Shown here: positions 1 through 12,309 of the stretch, in pieces
Layout: every line of letters begins with the position of its first letter
Position numbering within the stretch: the first letter of the stretch is position 1
From: Plectrocnemia conspersa
Taxonomy: Eukaryota; Arthropoda; Insecta; Trichoptera; Polycentropodidae
Assembly: GCA_009617715.1 (NCBI GenBank)
Contig: VTFK01000026.1
Coordinates: forward strand, 1 to 64,000
Reading direction: 5' to 3'
DNA: 64,000 nt
Translations under genes and position numbers: made by a program
The notes under the pieces: model-generated
Database searches by the model: none
What the model saw: the letters and a program-made list of their open reading frames with translations, nothing else
Told to the model about the DNA's origin: nothing

Positions 1-2832
1 TATGTTTAAAAGCTACTAATATTCTTAAAAGAATGCGACATTTGTATTTTTACAAAATTTATTCTTTATTGTTCAATAAATTGCATGAGACAAAATTGTC
101 AGGCGCATAAATAAAAATATACTTTTGAAAAAATAATTTATCCTGTATTTAAACCAAAATATATATGGAAAATAAATACATTTTTATATATTTATTATTA
201 GTAATAATTTATATTATAATTGTATAAAAGCTTAAAACAAAGATATTAAAATTGTAATAATTTTAAATTAAAATTTCGATAGTAGAGGACGTTGTGTATT
301 TGCAGTCATTAAAATAAAGTTATTTTAAACCAGTTAAAGAATATGCAATTAGTTACGTTGTGTTTTAAGTATTTTTCTCATAAAATAATTACATTGTCTG
401 GTATACTTATGAAAGAATATGATTCAGTTATTAGTTCAACACAAAAATATTCCAACGAACTTATTTATTTGTCCAATTATAACTTACTGAAAGTTGTGGT
501 TCAAATCAGTAATATATATATATATATATATATATCTGAATACATATTTTTTAAATAAATATTCTTTTTAAATAGTAAATGGTTAATAATAATAGGAGAT
601 TTTTTTATCTAATAGAATTTAATAGTGAGTTAGTATGTGACAAATTTATTTTATGTTTAAGCACGATACATATAGTATCGTTCTTACTACAGTAAATTTG
701 TAAAATATGTTTTTTAATTTCATTTAACTTATAAAGTAAATTAAAAAAACGAATTTATGATAAAAATAAACATCTCTACTTATATGTACATATATAATAT
801 AATAAAGGCAACAAATTAAATGTTCAGAATTTAAATCAAATTTGGGTAAAAATTTTATTAACAGCCTGGTCATATGTATATTATTCAGGGCCAGAATATA
901 TATCAAATGGTTAAAATAAAACTAGCACACGATCAATTTAAATAAATATTATAACATTTAACAATATACTGTATGAAACAAAATAAAATTTGAGAATATA
1001 ATGTTTTATAAAAAAGGTTTGAGGGTCAGCGAAATAACTGTAATGTCGCTTTTAAACACATCTGGCACACGCCAAGTCAAGGACGAACAGAATTCGGAGA
1101 AATATTGTGTCAAGTTGTAACATCATTCTTAAATTCGGATCAAAACATTTCGTTATACTGAAATCAGTCTTCGTTTCAATGAAAACATTTTATATGAAAG
1201 TTTTTTAGGGACAAATTGAAGATCTATTATACTGGGAATTTCGTTATTTCGGTATTCGTTACAAAGAGATTTCGCTGTATTAATTTTTTAAATAGGTTTG
1301 TAACTTTACTAAATATTAATAAAACAAAAAATACCAAAATGTTTTCAACATTAAAAAGAATATTAAAACGTAACATTTTGTATCATCTTTTCCCTTTTTT
1401 GTTGAAAATGATTTTTCAAGCAAAATTTTTTAAATTCTCTAAAAACTATAACTTTAAATTGCCAACGTACTTTCAAAATTTAAGTACATATTTTTTCTGT
1501 TTAGAGAAGCTAATACAAATTCGCATAATTTATATTATATTTTAAATCCCGTATAAATTAAATATATTTAAAAAAAAAATTTTTTAGAATTTGATGATTT
1601 TTATACATATTTTAATAGGTGTTTTACAATTTAAATCGTTAAAATCAATTTTGTAGTTCGTTCTCAAGCGAGCCCAAAACCGGGGATTTCCCTTTCAACT
1701 TTGCTTACATGTGACAGTTCTACTGTCATCTGGCAAACGCTCGCTACGCCCATTTCTGTGCAATTAAATAAACAGTCAAATATGTTATAATCACGGCGTT
1801 TCTCTTACAAAGTGTCAATTGAATATTGGAATTATAGACAATATAATCAAAACTATAAATTATAAGTGTGCCAGTAAGTGTTTGGTTATATGAATAATAT
1901 ATCACGGTTATTCTAACAAAAACCATCGACTTTCCAGGATCGAATATTAGCGGTGATTGGGCAATTAAAGGTATACATACCAAAGTTAATTAAACATATT
2001 ACAATGCTAGTAATAATGAAAAATCTCGTATTAGAGTAAACAAAAAGTTACATTTTAGCCACTATATAGTATCATTTACAGTTCATTTTGAGAAGCAATG
2101 ATAAATCTAATAACATTTACGTATGGCAAACAATTAATATATGACATATTGCGACAATTTTGAAGAAGATGAAGAGATGCCAATCTACATGTTTAATCCT
2201 CTACAGTAACTTCCGTCAATTTTGTTCTTCGGTTGTCGTTTAAATTTAATTTATGGATTATATTAGTAGTAATAATATGTTCAATGTTTACTCTTGACAG
2301 GGGTCTTATTTTTTTATTTATTTTTTAGAAGCAATGATGGAATAATTTGATGGCTACAGCATAGAATTGGCATACATAAACAAAGAGTGAATCTTCTCAT
2401 GTTGAAGTCACTGTCAGCAAGTATTATCTTTTTATAAAGAACATACTACATAAGTTTGATGTAACTGAATATCTTGAATTTGGCTATTCCGAAGAGAAAT
2501 GATGGCACAGAACAAAAATTTAATAAAAACCATGACGTATACATATTTTGCCACGTCGGAATTAAAAATAACCCACTATTCCAGGTATGCAATCACATAT
2601 TTATAATCATTGTAAAATGTCGTTTATTAGATGACATTTAAGAAACTACACATTTATAAGCTGTCCGTTGACTTATATATATAAAGTTCCCACTGCGACA
2701 GCGCCGATTTGATCGACATTAACTTTCAATCCTCACACATACTAAGGATATATTACACGTTCACGTTTAAATCATACATAAAATCTAACATATATGTGCA
2801 TTAAATCGGAAGCAATGATAATGTTTATGTAA
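1..2832. other. AT-rich gene-free stretch
   Basis: No open reading frame here looks coding and no element was recognised. It holds a TA microsatellite at 511-535 and a small inverted repeat around 665-683 (ACGATAC / GTATCGT). A slightly GC-richer patch lies at about 1640-1750, containing the short hairpin GACAG-TTCTA-CTGTC. The word AAGCAATGAT recurs near 2094, 2331 and 2812, possibly a trace of an old dispersed repeat. Confidence 0.5.
511..535. repeat. TA dinucleotide microsatellite
   Basis: About twelve uninterrupted AT/TA units. It encodes the repeating Tyr-Ile stretch of a spurious short reading frame and has no other significance visible here. Confidence 0.9.
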
Positions 2833-3220
2833 TATAAAAGGAAAAACTCACTATTCGGCCTCGGAGCCCAGCGACGGGAATTCAAAATTTGAAGATTTCA
2901 TTACGAAGATTGTTTTATGATTGCTTATCTAATTTAATCAATGTATTCTTCTTATCCTAAACACATTATGTACATATTTAATTTTCATAGTTATAACACA
3001 CCTAGTTAATTTGCAATCAGATTATTTATAAAAGAAAAAACTCACTTTTCGGCCTCGGAGCCCGTCGTCGGGAACTCAAAATTTGAAGATTTCATTACGA
3101 AGATGGTTTTATGATTGTTTATCTAGTTTAATCAATGTATTATTCTAATCCTCAACACATTATGTATATATTTCATTTTAATAGTTATAACACGCCTAGT
3201 TAATTTGCAACCCGATTATT
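2833..3220. repeat. 194-bp tandem duplication, two copies
   Basis: Two direct copies, 2833-3026 and 3027-3220, with a period of 194 bp. Both start TATAAAAG, run through an AAAACTCAC...CGGCCTCGGAGCCC block with a variable centre, and end near GATTATTTATA. They differ by scattered substitutions and a few small indels, so the duplication is not recent. The GC-rich CGGCCTCGGAGCCC core stands out from its AT-rich surroundings. No reading frame is kept in common, so this is a minisatellite-like duplication rather than an exon duplication. Confidence 0.85.
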
Positions 3221-5749
3221 TATATTCAGTCAAATGACGAATTAATGAAAATTATTATCGCGTAGCAAAATTTTATTATTAAATAATAATTATTCAAACC
3301 TGTTGTCATGGTACTTTCGGCCATTTTGTTTTATATTTGAATGCTTATTTTTCATTGGTCGAAACAACAGAACGCATTACCGGCAGTTCGAAAATCAATC
3401 GGAGAAAATTCAATTTTTATTTTTAATATTATAATTTAATATATTTCTTTTGTTTACGTGTATTAATATGCACCGTTCATACAAAGCTATACGATTTACA
3501 GAGTAGAATATTGAGCATATAATGTCGTTGACGGTTTAGAACAATTGTATATAAGAAGAAGATATATAAGATAAATATGCATTATTTTATTATTTTAAAT
3601 ATATATTTTAATATTGCACAAATAAGCGTTGGTCAGAACATTAAACGAATCGACGAATGAAGCAGGAATAACGACATAGCGGCTGCAGAGAGCACGCTTA
3701 GCTTATTATATTGAAATCCGACAATGTTGCGAGCCCAACCAAACAAGTTGCCCCCAAAACACCTTGATAATGATAATGTTAACAAAAACTGCCAACATGG
3801 GAATGATAGATCGACCAGTTGTACCAATTCTCAGCGTTACAGCAATAACAACACTACGATAATACTATAGCCAAGCAAAAAAATGATTCTGTCAAAATAA
3901 TTCTTACCATTTAATATTAATTCCGATTAGTTAATATAAATTCTGACCATCTAATATTTTTTCTGGCTGCTTATATTATTTTAACCAAAACCTATTTTAA
4001 AATTCTAACTCGAAAAATACGAGCCTATAATAAATATATTTGTCTAATGCATTGCATATCAATCAAATGTAAGGTGCAAGTTTATAAAATATGTATAGTG
4101 AGCATAATAATTATAAAATATTATTTACAATACATTTCTCATTTTTAAAACTGTTATGATAATTACAAAATAGTTTATTATAACTATATTTTTGTAATTT
4201 TTTAAGAAACTCAACAATTTGATTGAAAAATATAAAATTTATTGAATTCTTTCTTATTGAAAATTGTCAACATAATATCATTTGTATGTAGCTATAGAAA
4301 ATATCATATATACATAAACAGTCAATTTAAACCTTGTCTCAACTCACATATTCTTCAGAGTAGAAATAGGCGACAGATTTACCTGAAACAATAAATAATT
4401 TCCAGTTAAATATTATCTTTTGATACATAATACATAAATAATATAACATGCGATCAATTATTTTTTTACAAAAAGGTACTACAACTTTCGCACCCAGATG
4501 AAATAAAATGGAAAGGAAAGAAAAGCGTTTTTATGTATAAAATATAACGAGCGACATGAAAGAAGTACCCTTTAAGGATACTCGAATTAAGAGACTGGCG
4601 TACGTGGAAGGGCGTGTTAAGAAAATGTACCAAAAACTGAAGTAAGACAAATATTATTACAAGTAAGAAATATATATCTGGGCATGAAAATTATTTGCGT
4701 ATAACAACCCTATTACACAAATTTCAGTTTTGCACTCCAAATTGTTTGTTCACGTGTTCGAGTGCATTAAATGTTCAGAGCAAAACGAACGAAGCGGGTT
4801 GTTGGTAAAGTTTCCACGGGAGTTTCCTTGTAAAGTGCAAGCCGTCGCACAGACTAGAGTTTGGTAGAACTAATGAAACGAATGGTATAAATAATATAAT
4901 AATAAAAATAATAATATTAAAAGACATGATTCAACTAGACCTTTCAACGAATCTAAAACAGTAAAGATCAAAAGGTCGTAGATATTTAATTTGATGAGGA
5001 ATATATTATTTTTAATATGATTAATTATTACATTTTAGTTATCAGTAAGCAACGTTAACAATTTCGTTAATTAATTTAGATAATAAATAGGTCAAAATGT
5101 ATTATATACATATGTTTCGATATTACTTTACAATTGACTTTTTCAATAATATAATATATTAAATTTATTCGTACAGGATAGGAATTATATAATTACCAAA
5201 TAGCTTAAAAAACAGGAGCAAAGTGATATTTGAGTCAAGAACTTTTCAATTGATATTAAATAGCATTAATCTTTCGAGCTGGTACTGTCATACAATATAT
5301 TGTAAATATCTGTTATATACATATATTATAAAATATCATTAAAGAACTAATTATTATTAAATTAGGTTAACAAGAAATGGTGTTGTTTCTTTTTGGATTC
5401 AACGTATAAATTATGGCTTTTAATGTCAATAGAATTTAGATCTTAGACCGATTTCTATGTTTTATTCATAAGTAAAAAAACATTCTAAATCATAGTTGAG
5501 AAAATGCTTTTATAAATTCTCCGAGCTTTTTAACAATAATTATTCTCAAGAAATCATTATCTGATTTTACAATTAACTCATTTGGGGTAATTTACTTTGC
5601 TTCTATGATCCCTGGTTTGGCATGTGAAACGTCCTACCGTTTGTATACGTGTTTAAAATTATCTATTTGATTTTAAAATTCCTAGGATTAAGAGCGACTT
5701 TCTAATGAGAAGTCGTACAAATCTCTCCTCTATCACGCAACAATGCAAG
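3221..5749. other. AT-rich gene-free stretch
   Basis: Nothing coding was recognised. A moderately GC-richer patch lies at 3630-3830; its short minus-strand frame has no recognisable domain. Another patch lies at 4740-4870. The rest is homopolymer-rich AT sequence. Confidence 0.5.
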
Positions 5750-5935
5750 GCTTTTATAAATTACGTTTCATATAAAACATCCGCTAGGAAGCATTTTCAT
5801 TTGGCGGCAGTCACGGCCTCCCGCTTCCTTGATTCCCGGTTACGTCCCGGGGATTTATGACCTCCGCAAGGATAACTATGAGACATGCGATGCACTGTGT
5901 CGCCTACTAAATTAAACTCATACACCTAAGTAGCA
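5750..5935. promoter_or_regulatory. GC-rich noncoding block, candidate regulatory
   Basis: A short block much richer in GC than its flanks, with GGCGGCAGTCACGGCC and CCCGGTTACGTCCCGGGG, followed by a TTTATGA word and a GATAA word. No open frame spans it. The regulatory reading rests only on base composition and the short words, so it is tentative. Confidence 0.25.
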
Positions 5936-6447
5936 AGTGGCGCATATATTATACATACAAACCACTAAGATAACGATTCAGTTTAAAAGTAACATTACTA
6001 AATGTCTGTCTGAATTGTCCGTTAGCGCAAGTCTTACAATACTGCATTTATATGATGCTCCCCAGGACTCAATAAGCCAATCAATATGCGTACTTAAGAG
6101 AATGTTTTTTCGGGTTTTGTAACCCTGAGTGGTGTTACTTCGCAGCTAGTTGGAAACTAGTAAAAAAATATTTAGTTTATATTATATATTGCGACAAACT
6201 ATGATGGACGAGATTGTTATTCTCTGAGCGGTGGTGTAGAAGCTGGCGGATGGATGATGTCAGTGGAAGATCCTTACAGTTCTGATTAGCGTGGCAGCAG
6301 CAGTAATGCGCAGGTCGATTCCTCTTTGCTGCGGTGCTCGTATAGTGGACTTCTTCTCAGGATGTGGACGTCCATGACCGTATGTTGTCCGCGGACTGGC
6401 AGTTTCTGCTAGACTTTTCGAGTGTCTGCTCTCTGCTATCGAATTGT
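5936..6447. other. Intergenic, mixed composition
   Basis: AT-rich up to about 6200, then moderately GC-rich with TGG/GCAG words. No domain, repeat or RNA gene was recognised. GGTCGATTCC near 6312 resembles a polymerase III B box, but no partner A box is visible. Confidence 0.4.
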
Positions 6448-6670
6448 GCAGCGGAAGTATTGTGACCTTACGGTGCTTTTTGTCTTCCGGTGATATATTG
6501 TTTCCCGTGACCGTTTCACAAAATATTCTCTCAATGCACCGGAGAATCCTTGTGTGTTATTTATGTGAAACCCTTTTTTATAGTCGTAACGAGGGCTTTT
6601 GTGTGGTCCCATCCTTTACACTATTGTCTAGTTTATCCTTATTTATGAATGATAATTTTTGGTCAGTCAT
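6448..6670 (+). repeat. Dispersed repeat family A, copy 1
   Basis: This segment resembles 59787-60000 in the same orientation. Shared landmarks in order are TCCGGTGAT, CCGTGA.CGTTTC, TCTCAAT, TGTTATTTATGTG, GTCGTAACGAG.GCTTTTGTGTG and ATCCTTTA..CTATTGT. The copies are diverged by substitutions and small indels. The short plus-strand frame at 6444-6713 runs through it but is not shared by the other copy, so it is not taken as coding. The element type is unknown. The second copy adjoins a non-LTR relic, so it could be part of that element's untranslated region. Confidence 0.65.
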
Positions 6671-7007
6671 TAACGCGAGTTTCAATAATAGTTTTATTAT
6701 ATTATTATTTTAAATTTAATCTTCTTAATGGATCATCCTGTACAATATATTAGACATATTACAAAAATTGTCATTATATCAAGCACAATGGATACAATGG
6801 AGTAGGCATTGGCGAGAGATTATTGCCCCATTAACGGTTATATGTGAGTGTCGTTATTGGCTTTTACGCCACCGTGGGTCATTTTGATTGTTTGATCGTA
6901 AACTTTAACGGCTGGAAATGTCACTTTCACGCCTGTGTACTCATTGTATCATCTATTTATTAACAATGTTCTAAGATACTTTTTTTTCTGTTAATAAGTT
7001 ACTACAA
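6671..7007. other. Intergenic, nothing recognised
   Basis: Mixed composition, with a GC-richer patch at about 6800-6930. No frame, repeat or RNA signature was recognised. Confidence 0.4.
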
Positions 7008-7347
7008 ACAGGTGTAAAATCTTGCTCGAATATATTTGTTTACTTGAAAGGTACTGAATATATTATGTTCCTAAAAATTTTCTTTCAGGGTTGCCTCTTT
7101 AATTATGTACCGTTATCAGCAATTGGATTCTTATCCGATGTTTATTTAATAATGTAGCGAAATATATTTTCGGTGTTTGTAATTATGCATACCTAAAAAT
7201 CGACAGGCGTAAATTCTTGTTTTAAGATATTTTCTTTGAAAGGTACTGAATATATTAGATTCCTAAACATTTTCTTACAGGGTTACCTCTTTAATTATTT
7301 ATCCTTATCGGCAAAGGAGGCAGTGATTACCGGATTCCTATCCGATT
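7008..7347 (+). repeat. About 192-bp tandem duplication with a repeated splice-acceptor-like tract
   Basis: Copy 1 (about 7008-7140) and copy 2 (about 7203-7347) share ACAGG.GTAAA, GAAAGGTACTGAATATATTA, TTCCTAAA.ATTTTCTT and CAGGGTT.CCTCTTTAATTA, then a shared TCCGAT near the end. In both copies the CAG follows a pyrimidine-rich tract, as in a 3' splice site (CAG ends at 7088 and 7280). Reading from the next base, copy 1 gives GCLFNYVPLSA...GFLSD and copy 2 gives GYLFNYLSLSA...GFLSD. The length difference between the two leaves the frame intact. The copies are diverged. This may be a duplicated exon or a duplicated noncoding block; the substitutions do not look clearly synonymous. Confidence 0.7.
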
Positions 7348-7640
7348 TGAGCGCTCTCGAGAAATGGTAATTATTAGGCGTTCCATAAAATTTGATTTCG
7401 TCCGTTCGCCCTTTTAGAATACCCCCCCGGAAAATTTTAACACGAAATTCGTCCATAACGGGCGTGGATTTTAATCCTTCCCCCAGCCCTGCGCGCAAGG
7501 CCTACCTACAACCTTCAATTAGTGAAAACACTCTTGATGATCTTAATTGTCTTTCCACTCACAATTACGATTTTCCTCGCTTGCGCCGAGATGCTCGAGA
7601 TTACATCTCGAGGGAAATTCAACACTAGATGTCCGTCTAA
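7348..7640. promoter_or_regulatory. GC-rich block with overlapping open frames
   Basis: A GC-richer block with a C7 run near 7421 and a nested inverted repeat CTCGAGA-TTACA-TCTCGAG at 7594-7612. Opposite-strand frames overlap: 7295-7498 minus, and 7392-7628 plus (78 codons). Neither shows a recognisable domain, and stop-free frames on both strands are expected in GC-richer DNA. Listed as a possible regulatory block. Confidence 0.25.
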
Positions 7641-8399
7641 TTAAATTCACCCAGTCAGAAATACGCTTTATATTAAATATTTTTTTAAATTAACACGTTC
7701 TGTGTTTTGAATAAATAGAGTGTCTCTTCAACGTGCATATATTCTCAACACATACATAACTAATTACTTAAAGTTACGCGTACAGACACAAGTCAAAGTT
7801 TTCCCCTTAATTTAAAACTAGACGAGCCGAAGTGTACTCGAAGCTAACTTAATTCAATCAAGTATATTGATTTATATTTATTTCAATTAAGTAAATTGAT
7901 TTATAAGAAGACGCTCTTATTTATTATAATTAGTGGAAATGGCTGCAATTAAATGCAGCTAAAATATATTATGTATACCGTTAAGCCTCAAAGTATTCGG
8001 TCTAAGAAATATGAAGCAATAAAAAATCTTATCTGGCTTATAAATATTTAGCCACACTACTACATACATACATATATATATTTACAGTTCATAATAAAAC
8101 ATTTATAAATAGTTAAATTAACCTGTCATAATACAACTTAAAAGAGAAAAATGTTAATTAAGATATATATAGCGGAATTTATACAAAAATATCAATCCTG
8201 AACTTGAACATTTAGTGTCGTTCCGCTTAATGATCGTTTCAGATTTGAGCAATTATTATAACGACGATAATTAAGAAGAAGTGTCGCAGAAGTACAAAGA
8301 GACGTTTTGCTAGAGGTGTTTTGGTGAATTTTCTTTTGAACCAACAAAGGTGTAAGAATAATTTTAGTAAGTATTCAAGCAAAAGCAATTAACAAGTTT
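7641..8399. other. AT-rich gene-free stretch
   Basis: No frame, repeat or RNA signature was recognised. A short CATA-type microsatellite lies near 8065-8082. Confidence 0.45.
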
Positions 8400-8910
8400 A
8401 ATACTGCCGCACATCAACGTCACAAATCCGAATTCAGAGCCTAGTTTACGACGTGCTTCGGACTAGGCTTTTGCAAAAGTTTATTGCGCGTGAAAATATG
8501 ATTTCTCACGTGTGTAACACCACTCAAATAATTTTACGCGTGGAAAACAATTAAAAACGAAAATCCGCAAAGCTTGTGACGAGGTTGAAAATTTATAAAG
8601 GGGAAAACTTTAACCGAGTATTAAATCCTTTTGAAGGCAAAAGGAAAACTTTTAAAACAAACTTAAATGGCGTTTCTTCACGGTGGGTTATAAATATGAA
8701 GAGAAGGAAAAAAATAACCGACGGTATATTACCCTCGGCCGCCGTTTATTAACCCTTTCGAGGCTTTTCGCCGCTGAACCATGATTAATCGAATCATAAA
8801 TGCAAATAAGGGACGATTTTTCAGTTTTGAACGGCTTTATGCGAAATTTCATTGTTACGCAAATTTTGCGCCGTTTTCGGCTTTGGAACAATATCCGATA
8901 ATTAAATATA
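8400..8910. promoter_or_regulatory. GC-richer noncoding block, candidate regulatory
   Basis: A block richer in GC than its flanks. It contains an AGCCTAGT / ACTAGGCT inverted repeat around 8438-8468 and repeated CACGTG-like and TTACGCG words. The minus-strand frame at 8688-8891 has no recognisable domain. Confidence 0.25.
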
Positions 8911-10237
8911 TAGTTCGGGATTAATGCGTTATTATTGTTTCTATGATTAAGCGATGAAATCGCCTCATGTAGATTTTCGTAAAAATATGTTATAAATAAT
9001 TCTAGCGTTTATTAAATGGATATAAAAAGTTTAATTACTTTTTTAGCCTTTTCCTTTAATTTACGTTCTTACGTTCGCTTTCTTATAAAAGTCTGAATTG
9101 CTTATCTTACGCTCGATCGAGGTTTCCTTTTATTTGTCATTAATTATACGACTTTTGTGGCTTACAATTAATTTAATGTAAGATTGCGATTTTTTTATAA
9201 AGTTAATTTTCCTTGTGCTTAATTTAATATTCTTTGAAAAAAATTAATATATTTTAATATTAAAATAAGCAATACCACTTACGTATTTTTTAATATAGCT
9301 ACAGCACTAAAAACTTGATTAATTAAACATTTATTTTCAAACAATTTTAACTTAGTTACAGCCAGTTTTTAATAAAATATTAATATATTTTTTGCTAGGA
9401 ATTAAATTTATAAAAATATTATTAAATAGTTTTAATTTTATAAGCAAGAAGTGCTTAATCTGCTAAATCACAGCTGTAGCTAGAGAAGGTAATAAGAAAA
9501 TGATTGGGATTTTGATGATTTCTGATTATCAGTCCAAAAATATTGTTTGACAATATAAGTTTTATGACCAAATAGCAAACACTTTCTTGAACATGTGCCG
9601 TCATTAAAGAAATAGGAATGAAAAGATTAATGAGTTAAGGAAGATTACATTTTTAAGTCTTTTGCAATGATTTGTTTCCCAGCTATATAAAACAAGATTT
9701 TTATGTGAATATTATATAAATCGTACGCTAAAATGTGGTATTTTTTGAAAAATATCAGGAAATGGAAATTGACCCTTAATTAACCATGCATCAAAAATTT
9801 TAATCAGAATTTTTAATTATATTTACATATACATATTTAATATCCACTATGTGTTAAAGTAGCTCATTATTAAAGATTTTATATAATATATCTAATAAGT
9901 ACGAGATAGCTTTATTTGAATGAATCATCACGGGAATGAATCATCAGGAAAATCTAGGAAAACCTACTCTATGATGATTGATCAGAATTATTCATACATA
10001 ATAATCACTAATTCCAATCTCCCAGAAACAATATCAATTGAAAATCAAAAATGCGCATATATGATTCGTACTTAGGTGTTTTAGGTATTGTCCCCGATAT
10101 TACCACTAGTCAGTATTAGTTAAAATTTAAAATAAATTAATTATATAATAAATTTAAATTCTTATATATTAATAAACTCTTCTATTAACTATAATAAATA
10201 TTAATCCATTATATTTTAATTATTAACTATAAATATA
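8911..10237. other. AT-rich gene-free stretch
   Basis: Nothing coding was seen. It includes a 16-bp direct repeat, GAATGAATCATCACGG at 9918-9933 with a close copy at 9934-9948. Confidence 0.45.
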
Positions 10238-10442
10238 TTAAACCTCGACTTACGAACCGCTCTACATACGAATTTTCGAACCGCAATGAACTGCGCTTCG
10301 AAACTTTTACGATATTTTATTTGTGGTATATCAATTTCGGTAATTATGTCATCAATAATATGTAATAGAAAATTGGGTTTCAAGATACGAACCATCGTCG
10401 AAAAACTTCTCATTTTTTGATATCAAAAAAGTCGAGAAATAA
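10238..10442. mobile_element. pogo/Tigger-like MITE, about 205 bp
   Basis: The left end reads TTAAACCTCGACTTACGAA and the right end is GTCGAGAAATAA, giving inverted CTCGACTT / AAGTCGAG termini. Inside, TACGAAC words recur in both orientations (TACGAACCG near the left end, ATACGAACC near 10386). Ends of this CTCGACTTACGAA form are known from the pogo/Tigger branch of Tc1-mariner elements. The interior is too short to encode a transposase, so it would be non-autonomous. The minus-strand frame at 10216-10413 lies inside it and is not considered a gene. TA flanks are consistent with the family but cannot be proved in this AT-rich context. Confidence 0.5.
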
Positions 10443-11069
10443 TAAACACAAATAGCATTAATCAAATAAGTATTTGTGAATTGTTATAATATTCTACTCG
10501 TATACATAGCTGAGCAATAACGTCGAGAGGAGAAGAGGGGTATATGATTTTAATAACTGACTCAAGATCTATTTAGTATACTTTATATACATATAATAAT
10601 TAAATTTAGTAAAATTTAATTCATATTTTTTTTTATCCACATTTCAAACGCACGTGAACGGTTCTTCTTAATCCACACCTTTCTTTGTATATGCATGTTC
10701 AATCGACTACATTACTCATAATAAGGAATGCAACCACTTCTTGAAAATATACATATTTAATTAAATTTTAGCAATGAAGTTTTACAACTTTAAAATATTA
10801 GCTGAAAATGTGCATTATATTGTTTTTTTCTTTAGAAAAAGAAAATAATAATAAAAATGCAAAAAATACACAAAGAAGTGGTATTGTTAAGCACCTGCTA
10901 ACAATTTAAGGGACATGGCTGAACAATTTTCTTGTCGGCCATGTATATTTTCTTAAGAAACAAGATGTTGAGATTTAAAATGTCACATCAATTTTATTCT
11001 GCTGTATGTAACTCTAGAAGAAATAAGTACGATATGAATTTATTTACATTTTAATTTATTTTACCGAAA
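10443..11069. other. AT-rich gene-free stretch
   Basis: No coding region, repeat or RNA gene was recognised between the pogo-like and the hAT-like elements. Confidence 0.45.
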
Positions 11070-11918
11070 AGCAGGGCCGCCGAAAGCGAACCAGGGCCCT
11101 GGGAAAATAATGATTCTGGGCCCTATGACAAAAAAACTATTATATGTTTTTTTACCGTCGTAATATAATTTTTTAAATGAATATCAATGAGTACGAGTTA
11201 ACAAGGATTTAAAATAACACGTCGTGTTTTTTTTAATATTTCCTAGTATTTTAATAAATCACATGCATTTTTCTGGCCAAATTCAATAAGATTCCTGTTT
11301 AGAATCCACGTCAAAAGCAATAAAATCGTGCAGTGGAAACGCTCGGTTTTCTTGCGTTCATATTAAGACTTTTTATAACAAAATTATGACTTACAATAAG
11401 TGAGAATCGAATGAAGCATATCTAAACCAATAGGAGGGCGCAAAAAACAATTATCTAATCTAATTATCAAATACCTAAATTTACTACTACTCATTTATAT
11501 TCGTTGGATATTTCCTCCCAACAAGTGTAATATTTTATAAGGTACAGAAAGCAATAAAATCAGCAATAATTTACATACAAATTTTAACACAAGCGGAGCC
11601 GCATCAAAAAAATACACTCTGTTCCTTTGATTAATAATGCTTATTATGAAAGTACTTCCTAGAAAGTGGGTGCTTTTGAAAGTAATGTTCCACTCCTTTA
11701 TTTCTTTTAGTATGTATAAAAAAAGGCAAAAGAAACTTATACTTGAAATACATACATCGCAAACAACTAATAGTTTAGTAAGGATTCGTTATTTAATGTC
11801 AGTTTTTAGTTTTTTTATTATAAATATATTTTTGATATGATTTTTTTAGAGATGGGCCACTCAAGGAGAACGGGCCCCAGGATTTTTTTTTCGTCTCCCC
11901 TTTCTCGTGGCAGACCTG
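11070..11918. mobile_element. hAT-like non-autonomous element, about 850 bp
   Basis: The left end starts CAGGGCCGCCGAAAG and continues into a GGGCCC-rich tract. Read on the opposite strand, the right end starts CAGGTCTGCCACGAG and also runs into a GGGCCC tract. CAGGG.C.GCC termini with a nearby GGGCCC are typical of hAT elements. The interior is AT-rich and carries no transposase domain; the 67-codon frame at 11637-11840 shows nothing recognisable. The 8-bp flanks (11062-11069 and 11919-11926) do not match, so either the copy is old or one end is slightly misplaced. An internal segment (about 11400-11470) is shared with 34.15 kb and 54.8 kb. Confidence 0.6.
11400..11470 (-). repeat. Dispersed repeat family B, copy 1 (inside hAT-like element)
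   Basis: On the minus strand this reads AATTGTTTTTTGCGCCCTCC followed by TATTGG, closely matching plus-strand segments at about 34153-34250 and 54783-54875. Its presence inside the hAT-like element suggests that the other two are internal fragments of related elements. Confidence 0.6.
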
Positions 11919-12309
11919 ATTATTAATATGCTATTTTATTTATAGGAATTATATAAATACTTTTACTTAATAAATTTATCATTAATAAATAATTCAATGA
12001 TTAAAATTGAACTACAGTTTTCTTTAAAGTATCATATTATATATTAAGGTTTAAAATACATCAAATTATAAATCTGTCTGTTTTAATAACATTTTAATTA
12101 TTTTCCCTGACATTAATTGCAAAAGTCTTGATTTATTAAAAACACGCTTATAGAGTTACTAACTATTTTGGTCAAGACCATATATTGTTTAAAAAGCAAA
12201 ATACTTAAATCATTTATTAATTAACTTTGCTAACTTTTAAGAAAAACATATTTTATTCTGAATTAGTTTATTGATTGCATTTTTATTTAATATTATGATA
12301 AATTAGCTT
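11919..12309. other. AT-rich gene-free stretch
   Basis: Nothing recognised. Confidence 0.4.

Noticed and set aside
6310..6322. GGTCGATTCC as a tRNA gene B box
   Set aside because: No A box or anticodon arm at the right distance; not a tRNA.
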